Shown: in pieces, positions 31,401 to 38,731 of the stretch
Position numbering within the stretch: the first letter of the stretch is position 1
Layout: every line of letters starts with the position of its first letter
Assembly: GCF_009208565.1 (NCBI RefSeq)
Contig: NZ_WFLK01000018.1
Span: 60,373 to 124,372 of the forward strand
DNA from: Janthinobacterium aquaticum
GTDB taxonomy: Bacteria > Pseudomonadota > Gammaproteobacteria > Burkholderiales > Burkholderiaceae_D
Reading direction: 5' to 3'
Length of the DNA: 64,000 bases
Program-made: the position numbers and the translations under genes
Notes under the pieces: generated by a model
What the model saw: only the letters and a program-made list of their open reading frames with translations
What the model was told of the DNA's origin: nothing
Databases searched by the model: none

Positions 31401-33563
31401 TATGGTGACATCACCAGCGCGGCCAAGGGCTACTTCAAGGAAGGTACTGCCGGCTACAAAGTGCTGCAGACGACTGAGCGTGCGTTCCGCACGGTGGAAA
31501 TGGCAATGGCCGTGCAGTCGATGGTGCAGTCGCTGGCGGCTACCTCGACCAAGACCACGGCAGTGGTGGCTGGCAAAGCGTTTGAGTCGACAGCAATGCT
31601 CGGTGCAGCTGGCGTCGACACGGCCACCACCGGCGTTTCGATAGCCAACAGCGCGGCCAAAACGACAGCGTCGACTATCGCTGGCGTGGCCAAAGCGTTT
31701 GAGCAGCTGGGCGTATGGGGGTTTGTGGGGGCTGCAGCAATCATCGCGTTCATGGTCGGCATGGGGTCCAGCATGAGCGGTGGCGGCGGCCCGGCTGCGA
31801 CCACGTTTCAAGAGCGCCAGAAGACCCAAGGCACTGGCACCGTGTTGGGCGATTCCACGGCGAAATCTGCCTCTATGGCCCGTTCACTGGAAATCATGGA
31901 GAAGAACTCGTCGCTGGAGCTGGGCTACCAGAACAGCATGCTGACCGCGCTGCGTAACATCGAGTCCGCCCTGGGCGGTGCTGCTAAGGGGTTGTTTCAG
32001 ACGGCCGGTCTGACTGGTGGAAGTGCGTTTGGCACAGTGAACAGTGCAACTAAGAGCTTTTTCGGTAGCGACAAAAGCACCACGATTACGGATACCGGCG
32101 TGAAGTTTGCCGGCTCCTTGGGAGCGCTGCGCAGTGGAATGGCAAGCGGCGTTCAATACGAGGATGTGACAAAGAAATCGGACGGCGGCTGGTTCCATGG
32201 AAATAGCACAAAAAACTACACGAACACCCTCGCATTGAGTGCTGCGGCGATGAAGCCGTTCACACTTATTTTCGACAACATGGGTTCGCTATTGGTCGAT
32301 GCCGGCGTCAAGCTGGGTGCCGATGGCAAAGTGTTGAATGACGCGATCAACCAGGTGGTGATCGATTTTGCAGTCAGCACCCGTGACCTCAAAGGACAAG
32401 ACCTGGTCGACGCGTTGTCGGCCGGCGTGTCCGTGGCGTTTGATACGATCACTACAGCCGTCTATCCACAGATCGCCGAATTCCAGAAAGTGGGCGAAGG
32501 CCTGGGCGAAACCCTGGTCAGGGTGGCGTCGAATTACACCAGCCTCGACGCTATCATGCGCTCTATCGGCGCGGCGTTTGGTGCTGTCGGCATGAGTAGC
32601 CTGGCCGCACGCGAATACCTCATCGACCTGGTGGGCGGCCTGGACAAACTGCAGAATCAAACTGAAGCATTCGCCCAAGACTTCCTGAGCGAAGCTGAAC
32701 GCCTGGCGCCGGTCACCAAGATGGTCACCCAGCAGATGGCAGCGCTGGGCCTGGCCGGTGTAACGACGCGTGACCAGTACAAAAATGTGGTGCTCGACCT
32801 GGCCAACTCGGGCAAGCTGGCCACCGAGGCCGGCGCCAAGCAGTACGCTGCACTGCTGGCCCTGGCGCCAGAGTTTGCCAAGGTCTATCCAGCGGCCGAG
32901 GATGCCGTCGAAGCGGCCAAGAAGATCACTGACGCATGGCAGTCGGTTACCGACAGCATCGTCGATGAGATTCGGCGTATTCGCGGCTTGCTCGGTACCG
33001 ACAGCACGCAGTCGTATGCAGCGGCCCAAGCGTCGTTTGCGATAGCAACGGCAAAGGCGCGTGCCGGCGACCAGGACGCTGCAGCGTCGCTGCCTGACCT
33101 GTCCCAAGCACTGTTGTCGCTGGCTGAGTCCCAAGCACGCACGGCCCTGGAGCTGGCTGTGATACGCGGCCAGACAGCCGCCAGTCTGGAAACCACTGCT
33201 GCCACAGCAGTGAAGTACGGCGTTAAAGTTCCCGGCTTTGCCAACGGTGGTGACTTCGGCGGTGGCCTGCGCCTAGTCGGTGAGAATGGGCCTGAGTTGG
33301 AGGTTACCGGGCCGTCTCGCATCTATAACGCGGCGCAAACATCAGACATGCTTTCCGGTAGTGATAACGCGGCGTTAGTGGCTGAGATGCGTGCGATGCG
33401 TGAAGCACTGGCACGTTTTTCCGAGCAGTCTCAAGATGGTGATATTGCTATTGCCCAGAATACCGGCGCGTTGTTTCGTATCGTAAAGCGTTTGGCGGAT
33501 GAAGGTTTTCTTGTGCGTGCTGATGTTGATCAGCCGTTACCTGTGACGGCGGTGCCGGCATGA
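28434..33563 (+). CDS. Tape measure protein
   Basis: 1709 residues from GTG 28434, the longest gene of the phage. The N-terminal third is coiled coil (VAKQGEAIAKKAETEEAATA and on). Hydrophobic stretches lie at about 315-345 (LFSGLGLAILAAVAAMAGLA) and about 1090-1112 (WGFVGAAAIIAFMVGMGSSM). The C-terminus has GFANGGDFGGGLRLVGENGP, a common tape-measure ending. By the lambda rule of roughly 0.15 nm per residue, the tail would be near 250 nm. The protein sets tail length and helps DNA entry. Confidence 0.94.
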   Translation: MANQVVEFGIRIAVDGQQSVPVIESIDGAAKKMAASVEQAGRAMADGFTAGTDAVAKQGEAIAKKAETEEAATARIKAMVAASREQTAAAEAEARAAELSAVSTRRQADENVNLAGSLARATAQMSAQMAARTGGASAGGSSVASEESQKFVASLQRQHDMLGKNAAELAQYEAKMLGGTAATQKQAAAIASNTEALRNMIAAEERQGAAADNFIARLKDQVATVGMSRTALLTHQAAQLGVSQEAAPLITRFTEATEAAKKHADEVSKATKGHHEFSFSTAQSKKELIVLAHELSQSRFSNFGGSLMVLAEQTGAASFLFSGLGLAILAAVAAMAGLAYAWIKGAMEQREMNNALILTGNYAGETADSLNALAHSAVEVHGSIGAAKHAVTELAASGKFTGDQIGYITQAVVALEHGAGISIEKTIKQFESLAVQSTGSSARATEVISRATVKLDDTYHFLTEAVYEQIRALEKEGDAKGASAVATEEFARVIHERAEEMTANLGNVAKAWHGIREAIGGAVDEIGNWGKKATPGSEVVRLKGEISKIDSGFYSGPATRGRATYSDEALVRMRAAAVTDLAEAEKQLAVVDAQAKKDGAEKLAQSQAVHAASRITADNVRLEKRGLNELQVALRGYYEDIEKIKKVNPASVLVTPEAIAEHVKALTAAHSNKPKAARADAADNIDLSDQLARIQDAVTAERMMVAQLGKIDDMFHAAGKLGDEQYYKNKRDYAETAAREEINGYTAQIAALRAHHDLTKEEAARHAKQIADIEAKRRVAQQKADDETNLLGMAQFLRQEAIESASDDAMNKYISGLNAEAEKIEAANIGHEQSRGAIERETVARLDLAIAGQKQFIVEQGITGATLAELEQAPKILKYLEDQRAARSRIADGLDQQDVDKGMKKAAERAIQEWKYVGTSIAESLSSAFGAGGKAVGSMFKSYADNAARQIQIGKDLAEATKGRSDADPEKLRLTAAAQRESARAQVKSYGDITSAAKGYFKEGTAGYKVLQTTERAFRTVEMAMAVQSMVQSLAATSTKTTAVVAGKAFESTAMLGAAGVDTATTGVSIANSAAKTTASTIAGVAKAFEQLGVWGFVGAAAIIAFMVGMGSSMSGGGGPAATTFQERQKTQGTGTVLGDSTAKSASMARSLEIMEKNSSLELGYQNSMLTALRNIESALGGAAKGLFQTAGLTGGSAFGTVNSATKSFFGSDKSTTITDTGVKFAGSLGALRSGMASGVQYEDVTKKSDGGWFHGNSTKNYTNTLALSAAAMKPFTLIFDNMGSLLVDAGVKLGADGKVLNDAINQVVIDFAVSTRDLKGQDLVDALSAGVSVAFDTITTAVYPQIAEFQKVGEGLGETLVRVASNYTSLDAIMRSIGAAFGAVGMSSLAAREYLIDLVGGLDKLQNQTEAFAQDFLSEAERLAPVTKMVTQQMAALGLAGVTTRDQYKNVVLDLANSGKLATEAGAKQYAALLALAPEFAKVYPAAEDAVEAAKKITDAWQSVTDSIVDEIRRIRGLLGTDSTQSYAAAQASFAIATAKARAGDQDAAASLPDLSQALLSLAESQARTALELAVIRGQTAASLETTAATAVKYGVKVPGFANGGDFGGGLRLVGENGPELEVTGPSRIYNAAQTSDMLSGSDNAALVAEMRAMREALARFSEQSQDGDIAIAQNTGALFRIVKRLADEGFLVRADVDQPLPVTAVPA

Positions 33564-34459
33564 AAATTATCCGCCCCTTAACCATTACCGATGGCATGCT
33601 GACATATAGCAATATTGCCGAGGATGACTACCCTATCTACAGCGCTACGGCAAGCTACTCCATCGGTGCAAGAGTCATGCTTGTCGATCCAGATACCCAC
33701 AAGACCTACGCTTCGCTGCAGGATGAGAATGTAAACCACAATCCTGCGACCAGCCCCACTTACTGGGTCGAGGAAGGGCGGACGAATCGCTGGAAAATGT
33801 TTGATGCCAGTATTACGTCGCAAGCGTCGAACATGGATTCCATCGTCGTCTCCGTCGCGGCTAAAGGTATTGCCAACGGGATCGCCTTGCTCAATATCGA
33901 TTGTGCAAGCATCCGAGTAACAGCCTCCGATCCGGTCGAAGGCATCGTTTTTGACAGAACCGTCAATCCTGCGGCCACATCTGGCATTAACGACTGGTAT
34001 AGCTATTTTTTAGAGCCGATAGTCAGGGTAAATGACATCGCCTTTACCGACTTGCCAGTGTATTCAGACTTGATGATTACCGTCACGCTGACCAATGTTG
34101 GCCGCCTTGTTTTCTGTGGCGGGTTGGTCATTGGTCACGCTAAGGCTATGGGGATAACACAGCGTGGAGCAAAGATCAGCTTGGCTGATTACAGCGTTAA
34201 GGGGCGTGATTCGTTCGGTAATTTTAACGTTGTCGAACGCGCATTCAGCCGTCGCGTCACACTGCCGTTGTGGCTGGACGCCAGCGCTGTAGATCAAACA
34301 TTCAACTTGTTGGCGCGTTACCGCGCTACGCCAATTGTGTACATCGGGATAGCCCGTTTCGGTTCCACCGTCGCGTATGGGTTCTATAAAGACCTGTCCA
34401 TCGATATCCCCTACAAAAACTACGCTGTTTGTTCATTAGAAATAGAAGGATTGACATGA
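33560..34459 (+). CDS. Tail-tip protein with carbohydrate-binding-like module
   Basis: 299 residues, overlapping the tape measure gene by 4 bases. Residues about 25-75 (IYSATASYSIGARVMLVDPD, TYASLQDENVNHNPATSPTY, W) look like a CBM5/12-type aromatic-rich sugar-binding module. The rest is beta-rich and ends FGSTVAYGFYKDLSIDIPYK. Its position directly after the tape measure suggests a distal tail or baseplate protein. Exact homology is unknown to me. Confidence 0.65.
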   Translation: MKIIRPLTITDGMLTYSNIAEDDYPIYSATASYSIGARVMLVDPDTHKTYASLQDENVNHNPATSPTYWVEEGRTNRWKMFDASITSQASNMDSIVVSVAAKGIANGIALLNIDCASIRVTASDPVEGIVFDRTVNPAATSGINDWYSYFLEPIVRVNDIAFTDLPVYSDLMITVTLTNVGRLVFCGGLVIGHAKAMGITQRGAKISLADYSVKGRDSFGNFNVVERAFSRRVTLPLWLDASAVDQTFNLLARYRATPIVYIGIARFGSTVAYGFYKDLSIDIPYKNYAVCSLEIEGLT

Positions 34460-37400
34460 TTACTGCACTGCCACCAGCGCCGTCTCGCGGCGATGATTCA
34501 GATGTGTTTGTCGCCAAGGCTAACGCTTTCCTCGCCGCGCTGCCAACGTTTGGCGTGCAGGCGAACGAAGCCGCCGCGCTGTTCCACCTCACAAGTCATT
34601 GGTTCGGCATTCAGGCGGTCGATCCTGTAACCAGTCCTCTCGGCGGCGCGCTGACTGCGGGTGACGCCTACTACAACCCGACCCTCGGCCAGGGCGGTCA
34701 GTTACGCATCTACTCAAGCGCTGCGGTTTGGCGAGGCTTCGATATCGACTCCGCTCAACTGGCGGCCGCCGACGGTGCGAGGCTGATTGGCCATGGCACA
34801 GGCACTGTAGAGGACGCGCTCAATAACATCGACGGCAACCTCAATTTCACAACTCTCGATACGGCCGCGCCAGCCGCTGATGCTGATTTGATGATCTTGC
34901 GGCAGGGATCGCAAAACAAAAAAGTATCTGTTGGAACTGTACGAAGTGAATTCGCCATCGATGCCGTACTGGCCAAAATCGCTGCGGAAGCGGCGCGCGA
35001 TGCGGCATTGATTCAGGCTGGTGTATACACGACGGAAGCAGCCGGCAGGGCCGCCGTGACCGATGGCCAGGCATTCAAGGTGCAAGGCAATGGCGACGTG
35101 GCCGCGTTCGAATACCGTCGCATGAGTAGCGACACCTCGGTCTTGATTGCCTCGTATCCGTCGTCCGCCGCCCTGATCGGACCATCGCGTACCATCTTCC
35201 TGATCCCAGGAAAGAACCTGTTCGACAAGACGGCCGCAACGCTTGGGAAATACCTCACCGAGACTGGCGTACTCGCCGACAATCCTGTGTACAACGTTTC
35301 CGACTATATCGCTGTCAAGCCAGGCGAGACCTACTACGCAAACGCTTCGGGCATGCGCTATACCTGCTATTTTGACAAGGAAAAGATTGTGCGTGTCGGC
35401 GGTTCTGATGTCGGCACCTCGCCATTTACTGTTCCCCAAGGTATTTCGTATGTGCGTGTCACGATGTTCGCATCGGATATGGATGTCTTCCAGCTCGAAA
35501 ATGGCCCGACTACGGCATACGAGCCATTTCAGTACCGCCTTGCGCTCCCTAATGGCGTGCTGATTGTTCCGCAAGCATCCTCACTTCCTGCTGGTTGGCT
35601 GCCAGGTGAGAAAATCGAGGATCGTGCGATTGGTGGCAATCATTTGCTCGACCAAGCAGTGACACCAATTCAGACCAACTTTCTGCTTGCCGGAAAGAAC
35701 AAATTTAACCCGCGCACGGTAACGAAAAGTAAGTACATCACGGCCTACGGCGTGTTGATGAACAACGCCTCCTACGACACATCGGATTACATCCGGGTAC
35801 GGCCAGGTCGTTACAAATGCAACACGGCCGGTATTCGATTCTCCTGCAACTACGATGCGGGTATGCGAGTGGTTGCAGGAGGTTACAACGGTGACGTCTC
35901 CGTGGACAGCCTGAACATCCCAGCCGGCGTTGCGTTCATCCGTATAGCTGTGGGGGCTGGGAGTGAATTTCTCCAACTGGAACAAGGTGTCGTTTCTACT
36001 GGATTTGAGTCGTACAGGCAATACCTGGGAGTCGACGGCGGCGCGCCTATCCTGGTGCCACCGCTTGCGACCAATTTCTTACCGCTCGGAAAGAACAAGT
36101 TCAACAAGAACACGGTAACAGTCGGCAAGTATCTTACCCCTAGCGCGGTCGAGGCTGACAACGAGAATTATGACTATTCCGACTTCATCCCAGTGCGCCC
36201 TGGGCCATACACGTTCAATTTGGCGACTATGCGGATGTCTTGTCTTTTTAATGAGAAAAAGGAGGTGATCCCTGGTGGCTACGATAGCGGTGCATTGCTT
36301 AATCACATTACGATCCCTGACGGCGTGGCCTATGTCCGGATCACAGTAGCGCACTACGGTGTTGAGGCAATCCAGATGGAAGAAGGGAATGTATCAACGC
36401 CTTTCGTGGAATACCGTTACGAACTGCGTGCCGCTGATGGCATTCCAATCGCGGTCGACAGCTCTGGCACTGGTTCGCCTGGGACGCCGGCCGTGGAGGC
36501 TCCGGTGCTGGCGACGACGCACTACGTGCCGGCAGGCAAGGAACTCGCGCTGTACTACGAAAACATCGTCAGGGATTTCCAGGCGCATGCTGGGCATATT
36601 GGTATCTCCAGTTCTCTGCCAGATGAGATAAATTCTCCCACCCGTGAAACCGGTGAGGCGCGCAAATTGCTGCCGGTGCTTGGCCAAGTCAATACCGCCG
36701 TCAATGGCAGCGCCACGGTTGTGGGCAGCGGCTTCGACGTCGTGGTGGGAGCGGCCGGAAAATGGTATCAAGTCAAAATTTCGGACCCAGCCAAAACCAC
36801 GCCAGTCAATGTTCAGAACATCGGCGACAGTTTCACCGGACGCATGACATGGGCGAACGTCATCAACGCGACGCCAGCCGCAGCAGGCATCACCTATAGC
36901 GGCAACCGCAGGGCCAACTCCACCAATCAAACGGTGAAATGCGAGGGCCAAGGCGGCTGGACTATTGAAAGCTATTTCACTTTGGATAACCGTGGATATC
37001 TGTCGCCGTTCATGCAGCCTGTCAACGCCTACAAGCACTTCGGACCGACGTCATTTTGGGTTGACGCGAACTCGCAAATGCCGAGTTACAACGCCACTTT
37101 TTTCAACGACATTCGGGAGCAGTTCGACGCGGTAACGGGCCGGAAGAAAATGCCAGCCGTGAACGATGTGATGAGCGAGGGTGGCGGCTTCATCGTTTGG
37201 AATGGTGCGGCCTGGGTAGGGATTTCTCTCGCAACGTTGGGGGGCTTTGCTTTTAACTATGGCAAGTACCGGGCTACATGGGCAATCCAGCAGCCGAACA
37301 TCCTGCATGTTCTGTTGGGCACCAACGACTTTTACAGCGCAGACGCGAACACGTTCCCGGCAATCTATGCTGCTTACAAGGCGCGGTATGAGCAGCTCAT

Positions 37401-37758
37401 TGCCAGTGTAAAAGCCGACAGCCCGGCGTGCAAGATCATCGTCGGTGTTCCCGTATCGTCAGGGCGTCAGGGCGAGTACGGCACGCTCACTACCGAGCGC
37501 GTGAAGCGGACAATGTGGCTGCTGGCCAAGAACCTGAACTCCGACTTCGGTGAACGCGAGGCTGAGAGTATTTACTTACTGGACTACCACTCGATTGTCC
37601 ATCGCGTCTACGGGTTCGATTTCACGCCAGAGAAACCGATGGCGGATTACAGTGGCCCTGATACATATAATTACATTACCGACATTACTCATTGTGGCGC
37701 ACTCGGCTTCGCTCAGATGGGGAATGCTTACATGGGAATCATTCAGTATCTACGCTAA
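34456..37758 (+). CDS. Tail fibre/receptor-binding protein with three internal repeats and a C-terminal SGNH esterase domain
   Basis: 1100 residues from ATG 34456. The N-terminal ~240 residues include a fibre-attachment type region (GHGTGTVEDALNNI). Three homologous beta modules follow at about 248-366, 409-525 and 541-660, each opening with F-L-x-x-GKN-x-F and containing SDYI or SDFI, RPG or KPG and IPAGVAFIR-type lines. The end carries an SGNH hydrolase: GDSF with nucleophile S792, GTND with N957, and DITH with D1076/H1079. It probably removes acetyl groups from host surface polysaccharide during adsorption. Last gene of the prophage. Confidence 0.85.
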   Translation: MITALPPAPSRGDDSDVFVAKANAFLAALPTFGVQANEAAALFHLTSHWFGIQAVDPVTSPLGGALTAGDAYYNPTLGQGGQLRIYSSAAVWRGFDIDSAQLAAADGARLIGHGTGTVEDALNNIDGNLNFTTLDTAAPAADADLMILRQGSQNKKVSVGTVRSEFAIDAVLAKIAAEAARDAALIQAGVYTTEAAGRAAVTDGQAFKVQGNGDVAAFEYRRMSSDTSVLIASYPSSAALIGPSRTIFLIPGKNLFDKTAATLGKYLTETGVLADNPVYNVSDYIAVKPGETYYANASGMRYTCYFDKEKIVRVGGSDVGTSPFTVPQGISYVRVTMFASDMDVFQLENGPTTAYEPFQYRLALPNGVLIVPQASSLPAGWLPGEKIEDRAIGGNHLLDQAVTPIQTNFLLAGKNKFNPRTVTKSKYITAYGVLMNNASYDTSDYIRVRPGRYKCNTAGIRFSCNYDAGMRVVAGGYNGDVSVDSLNIPAGVAFIRIAVGAGSEFLQLEQGVVSTGFESYRQYLGVDGGAPILVPPLATNFLPLGKNKFNKNTVTVGKYLTPSAVEADNENYDYSDFIPVRPGPYTFNLATMRMSCLFNEKKEVIPGGYDSGALLNHITIPDGVAYVRITVAHYGVEAIQMEEGNVSTPFVEYRYELRAADGIPIAVDSSGTGSPGTPAVEAPVLATTHYVPAGKELALYYENIVRDFQAHAGHIGISSSLPDEINSPTRETGEARKLLPVLGQVNTAVNGSATVVGSGFDVVVGAAGKWYQVKISDPAKTTPVNVQNIGDSFTGRMTWANVINATPAAAGITYSGNRRANSTNQTVKCEGQGGWTIESYFTLDNRGYLSPFMQPVNAYKHFGPTSFWVDANSQMPSYNATFFNDIREQFDAVTGRKKMPAVNDVMSEGGGFIVWNGAAWVGISLATLGGFAFNYGKYRATWAIQQPNILHVLLGTNDFYSADANTFPAIYAAYKARYEQLIASVKADSPACKIIVGVPVSSGRQGEYGTLTTERVKRTMWLLAKNLNSDFGEREAESIYLLDYHSIVHRVYGFDFTPEKPMADYSGPDTYNYITDITHCGALGFAQMGNAYMGIIQYLR

Positions 37759-37773
37759 GGTATCCTCACCAAG

Positions 37774-37795
37774 AACCCGCTCCGGCGGGTTTTTA
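37774..37795 (+). terminator. Intrinsic terminator at the end of the late operon
   Basis: AACCCGC-TCCG-GCGGGTT (37774-37791) is a compact GC stem followed by TTTT, 16 bases after the tail fibre stop and about 60 bases before the prophage right end. It stops late transcription from running into host genes. Confidence 0.88.
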
Positions 37796-37806
37796 CTTTA
37801 GGAATG

Positions 37807-37850
37807 AAGTGCTAAATCTAATGTCTTACTGTGCCAAATTGCGCGGCGCT
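37807..37850. promoter_or_regulatory. Right-end transposase-binding sites (R1, R2)
   Basis: Read inward from the right terminus, AATTTGGCACAG ends at base 27 (R1, 37829-37850) and a diverged GATTTAGCACTT ends at base 49 (R2, 37807-37828). The two are exactly 22 bases apart, as R1 and R2 are in Mu. R1 matches L3 over AATTTGGCACAG. I could not find a convincing R3. Confidence 0.7.
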
Positions 37851-38254
37851 TTACAGTCCTTTGCCGCAATCGGCTGCCGGTCCAGTGCCGATACCGGCGT
37901 AAAGTCGCCCTGGCTGCGCAGGTGCCGCACGTAGTGCACCAGCCGGCCGCGCGACATGAAGGCCAGCGACATTTCGCCGTCGTCCTGTAAGCCAGAGCCA
38001 AGCTGCCGCGTGCAATCGCTGGCTGGTATTTTCACCATTGCACAGATGTCGGTGCGATTTTTATACGGATCGAACAGGTAGACCTGATCCCATTCGAACT
38101 TTGTCGCTTCAGCCAGCCGCACGACCTGCGCATCGGACTTATTGGCCTGCGTGCCGATGGCCAGGCTGACGGGGTGGTGTTTGGTGCAGCCGGCCAGCAT
38201 CAAGGCGGCAGAGAGCAGCAGGACGGTTCGGAGTTTTTTGTGCTTGGTCTGCAT
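37826..38254 (-). CDS. Lipoprotein gene interrupted by the prophage; C-terminus now phage-encoded
   Basis: Leftward gene starting MQTKHKKLRTVLLLSAALML with lipobox LAGC, so the product is an exported lipoprotein. Host sequence runs to the Asp codon at 37856-37858. Beyond this the frame enters the prophage end and reads CKAPRNLAQ before a stop. The original tail (AVFRVVRKSAQGRTLVLE) is stranded at 3624-3684. The product therefore loses 18 residues and gains 9 foreign ones. No family recognised for the ~130-residue body (KFEWDQVYLFDPYKNRTDIC). Loss of function is possible but not certain. Confidence 0.8.
   Translation of the reverse strand: MQTKHKKLRTVLLLSAALMLAGCTKHHPVSLAIGTQANKSDAQVVRLAEATKFEWDQVYLFDPYKNRTDICAMVKIPASDCTRQLGSGLQDDGEMSLAFMSRGRLVHYVRHLRSQGDFTPVSALDRQPIAAKDCKAPRNLAQ
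37856..37859. repeat. Target-site duplication, right copy
   Basis: GTCC(T) immediately after the terminal ACA of the prophage, matching 3681-3684(5). See the left copy for the 4- versus 5-bp ambiguity. Confidence 0.8.
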
Positions 38255-38367
38255 CGGCAGCGCCTTGAACGGGTTATGGCAGGAGCTGCCAGGACTGGAT
38301 CAATGCAGATTGGCATGAAATGCGGGGGAGGGCAAGTGTGCAGAAACGGCAAATCAGAAAACAAAAA

Positions 38368-38389
38368 AGCCAACCGCGAACGGTTGGCT
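38368..38389 (-). terminator. Intrinsic terminator downstream of the tRNA-Lys pair
   Basis: AGCCAACCG (38368-38376) and CGGTTGGCT (38381-38389) form a 9-bp stem with a CGAA loop. On the minus strand it is followed by a T-run (complement of the A-run at 38363-38368). It ends the leftward tRNA transcript. Confidence 0.85.
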
Positions 38390-38402
38390 TCTGTGTAGTA
38401 TT

Positions 38403-38478
38403 TGGTAGGCCGTGCGGGATTCGAACCTGCGACCAACGGATTAAAAGTCCGCTGCTCTACCAGCTGAGCTAACGACCC
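38403..38478 (-). tRNA. tRNA-Lys (UUU), copy 1
   Basis: The minus strand gives a 76-nt cloverleaf starting GGGTCGTTAGCTCAG, with anticodon TTT in GACTTTTAATC, T-loop GGTTCGAATCC and an encoded CCA. The acceptor stem pairs with two G-U wobbles. Identical in sequence to the copy at 38568. Confidence 0.96.
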
Positions 38479-38567
38479 AAAAAACTCTTTACAACAACTT
38501 CGGTAACACTGAGCGGTAAAAAAATGCTTGCCGTGACTTCTGCAAGCAGTGCTTTACTGCGTATTCG

Positions 38568-38643
38568 TGGTAGGCCGTGCGGGATTCGAACCTGCGACCA
38601 ACGGATTAAAAGTCCGCTGCTCTACCAGCTGAGCTAACGACCC
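38568..38643 (-). tRNA. tRNA-Lys (UUU), copy 2
   Basis: Same 76-nt sequence as the copy at 38403, including anticodon TTT and encoded CCA, 89 bases upstream in transcription order. The two are probably one transcript, reading toward the terminator at 38368-38389. Confidence 0.96.
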
Positions 38644-38731
38644 GAAGAAGAAAGATTATAGGGGGTGAGCGCGATTCTGTCAAACGTCACGGCAAGATTT
38701 TCCGGCTCCCCGCCCATGCTTGCGCCTATGC

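Larger units (their letters stand above)
3685..37855. mobile_element. Mu-like transposable prophage with Mu-type head and siphovirus-type tail (34,171 bp)
   Basis: Termini are TGT (3685) and ACA (37855). Both are exactly 20 bases from an inward GGCACAG motif and are flanked by a GTCC(T) duplication. Gene order is repressor (left), Ner, transposase A, ATPase B, small early genes, GemA, Mor, lysozyme, holin, DUF2730, DUF3486, terminase, DUF935 portal, MuF, gpG, Com-Dam, protease/scaffold, major head protein, gp35-37 homologues, then a lambda-like tail with tube, frameshift chaperone and tape measure. A Mu head with a siphovirus tail resembles Pseudomonas phages B3 and D3112 rather than Mu or BcepMu. 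No broken essential gene is seen, so the phage may be inducible (inference). Confidence 0.95.

Noticed and set aside
36000..37758. Tail fibre as a pectate-lyase-type tailspike
   Set aside because: No parallel beta-helix pattern is evident; GDS, GTND and DxxH motifs point to an SGNH esterase instead.
38403..38643. tRNA-Lys pair as the prophage attachment site
   Set aside because: The prophage is of the transposing type, ends about 550 bases away inside a lipoprotein gene, and no tRNA fragment occurs at its left end.
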